Below, one piece after another: positions 34,208 to 45,420 of a stretch of DNA of 64,000 bases. Every line of letters begins with the position of its first letter. Position 1 is the stretch's first letter. The DNA lies in the NCBI GenBank assembly GCA_036872755.1, contig JAVHNS010000003.1:3596001-3660000 (forward strand). Reading direction: 5' to 3'. Made by a program: the position numbers and the translations under genes. Below the pieces are notes generated by a model. That model did no database searches. It had not been told where the DNA came from and saw only the letters and a program-made list of their open reading frames with translations. The stretch is from Orbilia blumenaviensis (lineage: Eukaryota; Ascomycota; Orbiliomycetes; Orbiliales; Orbiliaceae).

Positions 34208-36136
34208 ATGCTGAAATGGCTACAGAGACTGATGCTGGGCCCGCCGGCAGATCCGATCGCTTGGGACAATGGCCCACAAAGCACCACCGTGGATAAGGAG
34301 ATACTCTGCGATCCGGATGAGCCAGAAGTTGCGTAAGTGAACCCTTCGTTCTTGCACCTGTGCCGAATTTTGCCTCGTTAATCCGTCTTGGTTTGGCCGC
34401 TACGCTCTAGCTTCGTTTTTATCCATGATGTTGCCGAAGACTGCAGAGATACCTGGAGGGTACCAGGCTCAGACAAATTCTGGCCGGTGGAGATTTTGGC
34501 AGAGCTGTTTCCCAAAGCATACATGATCGCATACGGCTACGATGCGAGCGTCTTCAAAACAATAGCCAGCATGTTTGATGAGGATATACTTACTCAAAAG
34601 GCAAACGACCTGCTTACTATGTTTCCGTTGGTTATTGATCCGAGAGGCGCTGCGTCTCCGCCGGTCGCCGATCCAGGACGCAATACGAAGACACCTATTG
34701 TTTTCTTTGCTCATGGTTACGGGGGTCTTATATACGAGAAGGTATGACAAAAGCTAGTTAGGCACAGTATTTTAATTTTTCTATCATTAATAACGTAACC
34801 AAGGCCATCGAAATCTTAATTGGCGACCTGTTTGAGATTTCGAGCAGCGAGGAAGAGCAAACCCTTGTCTTGAAGGTTTTGCGCCGCCATAGAGCTGTGT
34901 TCTTTGGTACTCCTCACTTTCCTGCGGGGCTTGCAGAGTGGGCTATCATATCCGCAACGCGACTCGGGATAGTTAGTGGCGTGAGCGCTCAGACATATGA
35001 CTGGACTGGATGCGAACACAATATAGATCATTTCAAGAAGATGCAGAATACGTTTCGCAATTTTTGTGACGGTCTTAGTGTTAAACAGCTTGGCCTAGAA
35101 AGCGAGTACGCTGCTGATTTTGTACTCACCCAAGGGAGGGAAATCGAAGTCATTGGCTGTGTTGCAACTCTGCCACTACCAAACGACAATCTTGTAAGTA
35201 CCTACTACTAGAAATCCGCTACCTACGACTTTACTAATGTGAACAAAGTTTCTGTCCCCTGAGTGGTCCTTTCTTCCTAAATTTATCCCGCTTGCTATAA
35301 ACGATAATCACTTCGGGATGACGCGGTTCGCGTCCGCCACCAAAGTTTTGGAGTACATTTCCCAATTTGTTAAGAAATTGGACAAGATTGCTCCCGTTAC
35401 GGTTGACATCGGCCCCCCAGGGGTGCCAACGAGACTGCGAGATACTGGGGATCATGATTGGCAACTCGGCTACTTTTCCGTATTGCCTGAAGAGCGAGTA
35501 CTTGGGGCCCAAAAGGTGGCCGACATGGTGTCCCACATAGTGTCCGGGTCCAGCCGCTGGGATGCTGAGCTGGGTAGTATTGTCCGATTTAGGGCTGGGC
35601 CTCGAGGCCCTCGACTCCACAGACACTTCCAAACAATCGTTCCAACCAGCGAAATAATAGGTTCAAATGGCAAAAAACCGGGCAGGGGTCTCACTAAGAT
35701 CCAGTGGTATGATCAGATTGCTGATTCAGGAATCCCCAACTCGCTTTTCGGCACAAATGAATATGTCCGGATCACAACGAAAGAGTGGCTCCCAGGTGAG
35801 GATTATTTTTTTGCCACGCTACGAGAATGTTTAAATGTAGGTAGTGAATGGGCCGCCAATCAAATCCGGGTAAACACTGGGTCAGGTGCTATAGTGCGCG
35901 CGGGATCAGCGTTTCCGGATAAGGTTTATATGGTTGTCGGATTGAAGACGATTAATATTAGCAATCATTGGGGACTTGGACAAAACGAATCAGGAGAAAG
36001 TAGAAAAAACGAAAACGAGGAAGGTGATGTAGATATGGTGTTCAGTTGCATGGTTCTACCTCTGGATTACAAAATATTACGTTTTTCGAAGTTCCATGGA
36101 GTATCCATTGATGAAACCAGGATGTGGGACGACTAG
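34208..36136 (+). CDS. SesB-like alpha/beta hydrolase fold protein with altered nucleophile elbow and unknown C-terminal domain
   Basis: Four exons: 34208-34332, 34411-34741, 34804-35193 and 35249-36136. They total 1734 nt and encode 577 aa, with all phases consistent. Residues of about 40-320 follow the DUF676/SesB-type lipase domain found at the N-terminus of fungal NLR-like proteins: AFVFIHDVAEDCRDTW, AYGYDA, then VFFAHGYGGLIYEKA where relatives have GHSLGG, RAVFFGTPHF, and INDNHFGM with the usual catalytic His. The Ser of the nucleophile elbow is Gly here, so hydrolysis by the normal mechanism is unlikely. Instead of a NACHT or NB-ARC part, residues 330-577 are an unrecognised domain with WYDQIADSGIPNSLFG and KVYMVVGLKTINISN segments. 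A pseudoenzyme sensor role is inference. Confidence 0.82.
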
Positions 36137-36703
36137 TAAAGAGATGGACCAGTATGAACTCCAAGCAGTTTAGTACATCAGCAAAAAAGGTTTTAGTGTT
36201 GGATGGTATTTAGTATAATTCAGATATTATGAAACTCATTTCAAATAATATTTTATAAAAATTAAATTGTCACGGCCATATTAGGTATATTTTGACGTGT
36301 TAAACATAAATTCGTTTTTACAAACTATTTTTTATACCAAAATAATTTTTACAGGTTATTTGTTGCAAGAACCAGGCACTGGTTCCAACCTGCGCTATAT
36401 AAATGAATTGTAGTTAGCGAGGGGATGGAGCGGTTTAAAGCGGTTTAATATTGAAGCAAGTCTAAACTACATAAACTTTAAACTTGAAAAATTAAATTCA
36501 TAAATTATTTTATAAATTTGAAAATTTTATTAAATTATTTTATATAATTTAATAAATTTAAAAATTATAAATTGTTTTTGTAAGAAATCGTATAGGTATT
36601 AGTCAAGGTATTAAAGTAATACGTAAATGTCGTGAGATAAAAATAAGGTACTAATATAAATATAAATTAATACTTAAATTATTGTTTGGTTTTTTAAATA
36701 TAT
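36137..36703. repeat. Start of AT-rich block: RIP-degraded repeat copies
   Basis: Composition drops sharply after about 36200. At 36357 a fragment of the TTGCAAGAACCAGGCACTGG repeat appears, directly followed at 36415 by a second repeat starting TAGCGAGGGGATGGAGCGG. The latter recurs at 38280-38445 in the same order (AAATTGTGTGG/ACTATAAATTTGAAAAATTAA). Differences between copies are mostly C/T and G/A, the RIP pattern. No genes. Confidence 0.7.
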
Positions 36704-36708
36704 GATAG

Positions 36709-37039
36709 TGTCAGGCCGCGCACCCACGCGGTGGTGCGCAAAATACAACAAGGTCAACACAACGGCTAGAGCTACCCGGTCCGGGCAACACGAACACGCG
36801 GCGACCCACCCGGAGACCCACCCGGGCAACTTCGGTCCTCGGGCCAACGTCAGAATCAGTTCCCTTGATCCGGAAGCAATAGAGAGCCGCGGCCTGACGC
36901 TGTGATACGCATATCCTTCAGTATATAAAGCATAGATAGCAGTCATGTATATAGCTCCTTGTCTTTTAATCTATAACCATAACTAAGGTCATATTCTCAA
37001 CCGTCGTGACACGCACACTCTCGCACATATAACCTTACA
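36709..37039 (+). mobile_element. Solo LTR with 5-bp target-site duplication
   Basis: 331 bp beginning TGTCAGGCC and ending CCTTACA (TG...CA ends). It is flanked on both sides by the direct repeat GATAG (36704-36708 and 37040-37044). It is GC-rich against AT-rich flanks and shows no RIP decay. A TATA-type TATATAAAG lies at 36922-36930, so the LTR sense is probably plus. No internal region follows, so this is the product of LTR-LTR recombination. Its sequence differs from the LTRs of the element at 45419-54608, so it belongs to another LTR family. Confidence 0.85.
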
Positions 37040-37044
37040 GATAG

Positions 37045-38279
37045 TAAATATAATGATTTAAATAAATAATTAATAAAAAAGATATAATGTTGAATTAAAT
37101 AAGAGTTAAATCTAAATTAAATGTTTAAATATATAAAATATTGAATTAAATAAAAAATAAATTTAAATTGAATATTTAAATATATAAAATATTAAATTAA
37201 ATAGAAAATAAGTTTAAACTGGATATTTAAATATATAAAATATTAAATTAAATAAAAGTTGTTTTTTGGTAAATTGGAAGTTTATATAAGGTAAAAATTT
37301 AAATAAACCATATTATTATATAAACTAAAATAATATAAATAATATTATTTTATAAATTTTAAAAATTAAATTTAGATACTTTTTTATTCTAAATTTATAG
37401 TTTATATTATGTTGTATAGTTTTTCTTTTAATTATAATATTATTTAAATATTTTTTATAATCATTTTAAAAACTCCTCTAATTAATTAAATTTTTATTTA
37501 AAATTTATTATATTAAAAAAACTTTATTACATAATTCCTCCTTTTAGTATTGATGTCTTATTAATATTTTAATTTAATATTTAAAAGTATAATAAATTTT
37601 TTACTACAATAATATTATTTGCTAATTTTAAATAACATAAGTTTTTAATAATTATTTTTATAAAAGATTTCTTTAAGTGGTTAAATATGTGGTTTTTTAA
37701 TTTTTTTTAAATTTTTAAATTTTTAGATTTTTAAATTTTAATATTTTAATTTATTAGGTTTTTTTAATTCCTAATTAAAATTACATAATACAAACTTATT
37801 AAATTTTTTTTTAATAATATTAATTAAAATTATTATTTTATTAAAAAATTAATTTATTAAACATATAAATTTTTTTTATTTGTTAATTTTTTGTTATCCT
37901 TCCTCAAATAACATAAAAAATATATCTAACATAATAATTTATCTTACTTCAACTAATTTAAATTACAATTATAAGATTTTATAATATAAATTAAAATATC
38001 TAAATTCTAATATCTAAATATTAAAAAAATTTAATAATAGTAAAATATTTTAACATATATTAAGATATTAAAAAATACTAATTAATTTGATTAATTTATA
38101 AAATTAATATAAAATTAGCAACACAAAATCTAAAATATTAAATAAAAAAACCAAGTTAATTAAAATAAGATTGGTGGAATTTATTAAACAAATCCTGAGT
38201 ATAAATAATATTAAAAACAAATTACTAAATAAATTTATTTTAATTTTTTTATTAAACAAAATATTAAAATTTCTAATAA
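37045..38279. other. AT-rich degenerate DNA, no gene
   Basis: Very low GC, composed of A/T runs with stops in every frame. It contains a 51-bp tandem repeat (37083-37260). A 101-codon minus-strand ORF (38104-38409) is Ile/Asn/Leu-only low complexity and is rejected as a gene. Confidence 0.7.
37083..37260 (+). repeat. Tandem repeat, 51-bp unit, about 3.5 copies
   Basis: Unit starts TTTAAATATATAAAATATT and ends near AAATTGAATA. Successive units at about 37124, 37175 and 37226 differ mainly by A/G transitions. Confidence 0.7.
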
Positions 38280-38445
38280 TTAGTGAGGGGATGGAGCGGT
38301 TTGGAGTGGTTTGATGGGTCTGTAAGTTTAAATTGTGTGGACTATAAATTTGAAAAATTAAGTCTATAAATCGCTTTATGGATTTGAAATTTTTGTTAAA
38401 TTGCTTCATGTAATTTAGTAAATTTAAAAATTATAAATTGTTTTA
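38280..38445 (+). repeat. Second copy of the GAGGGGATGGAGCGG repeat
   Basis: Matches 36415-36580 in order and orientation; this copy retains more G and C. The pair shows directional transitions, as expected when the copies suffered RIP to different degrees. Confidence 0.65.
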
Positions 38446-38479
38446 AATCCTACCACCTAATCGCAACCCAACCAGAGGG

Positions 38480-38596
38480 TTCTGTTGACTAAGGACACAC
38501 TGTGTCCCATACAATCAAATATGTGTGTCCTTAAGGACGATCTTCTAGTCTTGGCAAAATTTTATTAATAAAATTGTGTGTCCTTAGCCAACAGAA
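38480..38596. mobile_element. Small foldback / MITE-like element
   Basis: 117 bp bounded by 21-bp terminal inverted repeats (38480-38500 and 38576-38596), identical but for one base (left arm begins TTCTGTTGACTAAGGACAC). Internal copies of the GTGTCC/GGACAC phrase give extra hairpin potential. No clear target duplication and no coding capacity. Confidence 0.5.
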
Positions 38597-38649
38597 GGAT
38601 TATATGCCAACTGAAGGTCTTGTGTCCTATGAGAAAATTGATTTATTGA

Positions 38650-38696
38650 GTTTTGAAGCCGAAAATAATCACGTGATCTTAATAGAAAAAATTAAA

Positions 38697-38728
<32 letters not shown>

Positions 38729-38930
38729 AAAAAAATAAATTAAATTAATTAAATTAAATAAAAAATTAAAAAAAAATTTAGTTTTGCATGCAAAAGTGAT
38801 CACGTGATTTCACAAAAAATTAAAAAAATAAAATTAAAGAAATAAAAAAAAAAATAAAAAAAATTAAATTAAATTAATTAAATTAAATAAAAAATTAAAA
38901 AAAAAAAAATAGTTTTGCATGCTACCAACA
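38650..38930 (+). repeat. Tandem duplication of an A-rich block with TTGCATGC end
   Basis: Two units of about 140 bp, each carrying a TCACGTGAT core near the start, a long poly-A/AAATTAAATT run, and TAGTTTTGCATGC at the end (about 38781 and 38919). Confidence 0.6.
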
Positions 38931-39867
38931 GTCGGAGTCCAACTCTGGTCTAAAATTGCCATTAAAGTTGCTGTGTTCTATACAAATTGCTGATCTACTT
39001 GTTTTATAGTAGAATGGGTGGATTAACTTGTTTTTAAACAACTTCAATCATTTTGGTGGTAATTTTGGTTTTTAGTGGTGAAAACTTATTTGTAAATAAA
39101 GTTGAAATAAAGTCAAATAAACGATAGTATATCATAAAATTAGAGAGTAAAATTGGAGTAAACAATGGTATAATTTTGAAATTATGTTGTTGATATATGA
39201 ATTTAAAACCAAAAATATATGGGATGTAAACCAGAAATGTATGAAATATGTATATACATACATTTGTATATTAAAACTGGTGTTTATCTGATGAAATCAA
39301 AGCTTATCCTATGTATATACATATAGTTTATCTTGTGTATTCGGTAAATGAACTGATAGATATAAAGCGGAAAAATATAGGATGTTGACTCTTGTCCCGT
39401 GGATTTGATGCTTGTCCCATAGAGTCGTAGTTAGCTTGTCCCATGGATTTGATGCTTGTCCTATAGATTTGTAGCCAGCCTGTCCGGTGGGAGTACTAAA
39501 TGGCTGTGAAGTTGGATAAATAGTGTGGAGATGTATATTTGTTATGAAATTGGCTTAAGATAAAATTAGTGAAGATTTTGGCTAAATATATACATATATA
39601 ATAACTGCCAATTAAAGTTGGAAAAAGGTTGGGAAAATGTTAGAGAGGTAAGTAAGTAAAGTTGGTGGTGATTTGAGGCTGAAGTTGATATATATGTGTA
39701 TTGGAAATATTATTGTGATGCTGAAATTAATAAAGCTGAAGCTGTAAATGGAGAAGCTAGAAATAAGGGTTATCCCCTCTTATAATGTTAGTATCCCTAC
39801 CAAGGATTTGAAGTACTAAATTTAATTATAATAAAGCTGGGAAAATTTGTTGATAATCCTTTTTTTT
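38931..39867. other. Less degraded repeat-derived sequence with TTGTCC motifs
   Basis: Roughly 0.9 kb of intermediate GC with no ORF of interest. A cluster of imperfect repeats of the phrase CTTGTCCCATGGATTTGATG lies at 39385-39490. Confidence 0.5.
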
Positions 39868-40228
39868 TACCACCACCACCACCATTTTTAGTTCCAATCT
39901 CAATAAAGTTGTAAAGTTGTTCATAATACCATGGATAGTTATTTATAATATTCGAGATGTGGTATAGCAGCAAAAAAACTAATTTAGTGAAGCCGGACAA
40001 CCACCTACGATACACTCGACCATTGAAGTGGTATGATTTATCGAGAGATTTACCACCACCACCACCACGGCCACTATCATAATTACTTCCGGTTTTGGTG
40101 AAGCCATAAAATCGTTCATAATACCATGTACAACCACCCATGATAGCTAAGACGTGGTGTAGCAGCAACAGAATCAATTTAGCGAAGCCGGACCTAACCA
40201 TTGAAGTGGTATGATTTATCGGGAGATT
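39868..40228 (-). repeat. Tandem duplication, about 180-bp unit, bounded by CCACCACCAC tracts
   Basis: Units at 39868-40048 and 40049-40228, each beginning with a TTTACCACCACCACC tract. Both contain GTTCATAATACCATG, GTGTAGCAGCAA-like and GAAGTGGTATGATTTATCG phrases. The minus-strand frame across them is open for 147 codons and so encodes two similar 60-residue Gly-rich segments. The pair is diverged throughout, so the open frame may be a by-product. Confidence 0.6.
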
Positions 40229-41217
40229 TACCACCACCACTGCCGAATGCTATTCCCACCATTACTACTGCCATATTTCATACCGCTATCATATAGATAG
40301 TCGGGTATTACTAATGCTTTATTATTTTCGAATAGATGTCAACGGATTCATTATGGCCTAGGCCTGAGCTTTTGACTTCTGCAGATGAATCGGGGGTAAG
40401 TTGGGCTGTAGACCTAGCCAAAGTAAGTAATGACTGAAATTGGAAAGCATCCCGAAGCAGAAGTTGCAGGGATAGTATTTGTTTTTTGTTTAAAAGCTTA
40501 CATAAATTTCAGTCACATACCAAATTTCAGTCAGCATATAAAACTCAATATTAAAACCTCATCATTCCTTATACTATAATTATTTAAATAATAAAAAAAA
40601 TTTTCTGAAACATTTAGTTACACCTTGAAATATACTAAACTCCTCAAAATGATAATAGGACATGATTTTGGCGGTCGGGCGAGGCTGTATAGTGTCGCGA
40701 GGTTGGGAGAGTGACAACACATCTTCGGTCGGGATCGTGATCGGGGGTCCGAAGTGACATCGCAACCAATGCAATCTGAAAGCTATGACTGCAAAACTGG
40801 AGAGACACACTGACCGACGAAGGTAACTATATATAGAGTCACTAAGAGTACATACGCGTATACGAGCGTCTGTAGGAAGGCAGGTAGGCGTTTACTTACC
40901 GGGTAAATAGGTAGGATGGTTGGTAGGCAGGTAGGTAGCTAGCGCTAGTATACTAGTAAGGCCTGTAGGTTCGCGAACGTTCGGTACAATCATTAGGAGC
41001 TTTGGAGACCAACTGCTGGACGCTGCTCTCGAGAGTAAGAGTCTGAATGATGCGACTATGGCCATAGGGCTCTTGAAGGATGGTGCAGCTATGATGATCA
41101 AGCTCTCGTTGGCTACAGTGTTCGGTGGTTCTTAATCACATTTATCCTGAGAACATGTCTATGTTTGTTCTCAGACACAGTTCTGCTTGTAGTGGGTGTG
41201 ATTTGGGGAAGAATTAG
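40229..41217. other. Repeat-block sequence of moderate GC, no supported gene
   Basis: About 1 kb. Minus ORFs at 40580-40810 and 40892-41101 (76 and 69 codons) lack motifs and sit in sequence with GTAGGTAGG/TAGGCAGG microsatellite phrases (40875-40950). Confidence 0.45.
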
Positions 41218-41330
41218 CTTGTCCTTAGCACTTGTCCGCTCATAGCTTCTTATTCTGAGCGGCTTGTCCTTAGCACTTGTCCGCTTATAGATTCTTATCC
41301 TGAGCGGCTTGTCCTGAGCAGTTTGTCCTA
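41218..41330 (+). repeat. Tandem repeat, 45-bp unit with paired TTGTCC motifs
   Basis: Two full units (41218-41262 and 41263-41307) beginning CTTGTCCTTAGCACTTGTCC and ending CTGAGCGG, then a partial third. The same TTGTCC core is seen in the array at 39385-39490, about 1.8 kb upstream. Confidence 0.75.
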
Positions 41331-41878
41331 TAGGCTGTCCCAGCGACGGAGATTATGGCTACTTTTGAAGGTTTGTGTTCCATCCTACGCAAACATCTGT
41401 TTATTCATTCACTTACACCTCCTTTGAGGCTAACTAGCTGAATGGCTGGTTTAATAGTTAGTTATGACTGCTGCAGCTAGGAGAAAGTAAAATACATATG
41501 AAATCTGGCGCCCTCGCTTTTATCATTTAGGGTACGAGATAGACACGGTTTTGTTTATTCTTATATAAGATTGTCTTTTCTCGAATTTTACGGTAGAGTA
41601 TTAGGTTGGTTTTATGGGCAAGACGCTATTTGTTTGTGAATGGATTGAGTTTGGGGAAAGTTTGGGCGGTTCTTGGGTAGGGTGCCGCTTGTCCCTCTAC
41701 AACCTGTTCTCTAACTTGTGGTTTTTATCTATCATTACGTTTTTCAAAGTTTGAATATCTATTTGGTAGTATTATTAATAGATATGTACAGGGAAATTGG
41801 TGGGAGAAAAAAAAGGTCAGTGTAGTAAACACCTTAATACTTTAACACTTTAATATTTTAAGACTAATAGGCAGACTA
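41331..41878. other. No gene seen
   Basis: About 550 bp of moderate GC with stops in all frames. It ends where the long RIP-affected repeat block begins. Confidence 0.5.
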
Positions 41879-42366
41879 CGGGTTATTCGTTGCAAGAACC
41901 AGGCACTGGTTCCAACCTTCACCATATAAGCGAGTTGTGGTCTTGGCAAAAAAACCAGCACTGATTCCAGCACTGGTTCCGTTACTAGATTAGGCAAAAT
42001 AAGCGAGCCCCGAATTTGCTAAATCACAAACCCTAATTAATTAATTAATTAATAATTAAATAAATATATTATAGAAAAAATTGAAAAAAATATAATTAAA
42101 TTAAATAAAAAATAATAAAAATTATAGAATAATAATAATAATAGTTTAATTAATAAACAAATAAAATAAATGCAGTTTTAATTTTGTATATACAAATCAC
42201 ATACAAAAAACGACTTTGAAAAACAAAAATTGAAAAAAAAAAAAAAATTAAAAAAAAATTGAAAAAAAAAAATTAAAAAAAAAATAATTAAAAAATAATT
42301 AATAAATAATTAAAAATTAATTAAAAATTAAATAAAAATATTCAAAAAAATAATTAAAAAATTAAT

Positions 42367-42441
<75 letters not shown>

Positions 42442-43416
42442 GTGGTGCTGGTGGTGCTAATACTATTAATATATATTGTTTTTATATATTATAATAATTA
42501 AAATAAAAAAATATAAGTGAATTTATTTTTGTTGTGGTTTTTTCGTTTATATTAACGTTTGCAGTAAATTAAGCGAAAAAATCACAACACAATTATTAAA
42601 AAAAACAAAAAATTAAAAAAATCTATTTTTAAAAGCATTTAAAATTATGAAAATTTAATTAAAAAAATTAAAAAAATAATAATTAAATTAAAATAATAAC
42701 TAATTTATTTTTAAAATTTTTTTTAAATTTTTTACATGTGTTTTAAAAGACTTTTGAAAATATAATTAATTTAATGTTAATCAACTTTAAAAAATATCAT
42801 GAATTTTTATATTTAATAAAAAAAAAGTTTTGTAAAAAATTAAATATAAAATATTTCAATTAATTTATTATAAAATATTATAAAATTTTGAAAGCAATTA
42901 AAAAATATAAATATAAATAAAATTAAATTTTTTCAAAATTTTTTTATTGATTATTTAATTTTATATTAATTAAAAACGAAAAATAAAAATTTATATGTAA
43001 ATTTTAAAAATGTTAATATTTTATTTAATTTATTATAATTTTGTTTTAAATTTTGCAAATATAAAATCTTGATTATTTTTAAATTAATTATAAATTTTTT
43101 TTTTTTTTTTTAATATTGTTTTTATTTTTAAATGCTATTTAATATTATTTTTAAATTATAATTTTGTTGTGGTTTTTTCGCTTAATTTTCCAAAAACAAA
43201 AATTGTCCCCACACTTGAAATAAAATAAAATAAAAATAATTAAATAATTAATAATTAAATAATTGAATTATTAAAAAAAATTAAAAAATAATAATTAAAA
43301 AAAATAAAAATTAAAAAAAAATTAAAAAAAAAAATTAAAAAAATTAATTAAAAAATAATAGATTTAAATACTATTTTAATTTTTTATATAATAATTTTAT
43401 ATAAAAAATGACTTAC
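41879..43416 (+). repeat. Repeat block copy A, first part (less RIP-degraded)
   Basis: Begins TTATTCGTTGCAAGAACCAGG and contains an A-rich region, a long (TAA)n tract (about 42370-42440) and a GTTGTGGTTTTTTCG phrase that recurs at about 43164. The same order of segments is found at 44877-45418 plus 54609-54825, where nearly every difference is a C-to-T or G-to-A change. Confidence 0.75.
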
Positions 43417-44876
43417 AAATTATTCATTACAAAAACCAGACACTAATTTCAACCTTCACCATATAAACAAGTTATGATTTTGATAAAAAAATTAACATTA
43501 ATTCCAACACTAATTTTATTATTAAATTAAATAAAATAAACAAAAAATTTTCAAAATTATAAATAAAAATTTAAGCAAAATAAAATTAAACACTAATTTC
43601 ATTATTTAAATAAAAAATCTGAAAAACTTTATAAAAAAAATAATTTTAATATTTAATTATTTAAATATTTCTAATAAAAATTATATTTTTAATAAAAATT
43701 ATATTTTTAATTAAATAAAATATACCATATTATAATTTATATTTATAATAATAATTTTAATTTTTTAATTATTATTAATAATTAATAAATTTTTTTATAT
43801 TTCACAATAAAAAATTTTATTTTATAAAAAATATTAATATATTTATATAATTATCAATATAATTAAATATTATTATTATAATTATAAATTAATAATAAAT
43901 TAAATAAATTAATAATAATTAAAAAAAATATTATAAAATATAAATTTTTTTAATATATTTAAATTATTTAAATTATTTAATTAAAAAATAATATTTCTTT
44001 TTTAATTATAATTTAAAATTAATATTAAATATACTTATAAAAATAAAGAATATTAATATAAAAAATATAATTATAAATAAACTAAATCTTATTTATATTA
44101 TTTTTATAATAAAAAATAAATCACAAATTAATTTTATATTATTTAAAATTATTTTAATTTATATTAAGTTTAAATAATTTATATATAAAATACTTTTCTA
44201 ATTTAATAATAAATTAATTAAATTATAATTATTAATTAAATAATTAATTTAAATAATTTAATAATTATTATTTTTAATTAATTTTTATAAAAATAATTAA
44301 ATATAATTATTAAATTACTTATTATTAATTATATTAAATATTAATAATTAATAATTTATAATTTTTTTATATAAAATACTAATTTTTGAAATAATAAAAC
44401 TAATTATTTTATATATACAATTAATTTAAATTAATTAAAAATAATTATTATTTTATAAATTCCTAACTTTAAATATAATCTTAATAAAAATAAATTAATA
44501 TTATCTCAATTTTATAATTTAAGTTATATATACATAAAAACAACCAAATAATCAACCACATACAATAAACTTATATAATAAAAATACTAAATTTTTAATA
44601 ATTATATTTTTTGTTTATTAATTAATATTAAAATAAATATATTAAATTTAAAATTATTTTAATATATTTAAATTAAATTTATTAAAAAATATTTTAATAT
44701 TTAAACTTAATTTTTATATTATATTTATTAAATTAAAAACAATTTTTTATTTAAAAATTATATTAAATTATTATTTATTTTAATTATTAATTAAATTTTA
44801 TAAATTAATAATCTAATCAAAAAATTAAATTATTAATTATATAAAAATAAATTTAATAATTTTGAATAATTTTTAT
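43417..44876 (+). repeat. Repeat block copy A, second part
   Basis: About 1.46 kb of extremely AT-rich sequence that restarts with the same TTATTCATTACAAAAACCAG phrase. It is matched almost base for base by 54826-56285, with transition-only differences in the parts I compared. Confidence 0.75.
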
Positions 44877-45363
44877 AGATTATTTATTACAAAAATTAAA
44901 TATTAATTTTAATTTTTATCATATAAACGAATTATAGTTTTGGTAAAAAAACCAATACTAATTCCAGTATTAATTCCATTACTAGATTAGGTAAAATAAG
45001 CGAGTTTTGAATTTACTAAATCACAAACCCTAATTAATTAATTAATTAATAATTAAATAAATATATTATAAAAAAAATTAAAAAAAATATAATTAAATTA
45101 AATAAAAAATAATAAAAATTATAAAATAATAATAATAATAATTTAATTAATAAACAAATAAAATAAATACAATTTTAATTTTATATATACAAATCATATA
45201 TAAAAAATGATTTTAAAAAACAAAAATTAAAAAAAAAAAAAAAAATTAAAAAAAAATTAAAAAAAAAAAATTAAAAAAAAATAATTAAAAAATAATTAAT
45301 AAATAATTAAAAATTAATTAAAAATTAAATAAAAATATTCAAAAAAATAATTAAAAAATTAAT

Positions 45364-45418
<55 letters not shown>
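44877..45418 (+). repeat. Repeat block copy B, left part, split by the retrotransposon
   Basis: RIP-degraded equivalent of 41879-42430. It ends inside the (TAA)n tract at the retrotransposon insertion point; the block resumes at 54609. Confidence 0.75.

Positions 45419-45420
<2 letters not shown>

Noticed and set aside
38104..38409. 101-codon minus-strand ORF in the AT block
   Set aside because: Pure Ile/Asn/Leu/Phe low-complexity translation of A/T sequence.
42370..42440. Long (TAA)n tract considered as a telomere or CRISPR-like array
   Set aside because: Simple trinucleotide microsatellite with no spacers and no telomeric TTAGGG; it is part of a dispersed repeat.
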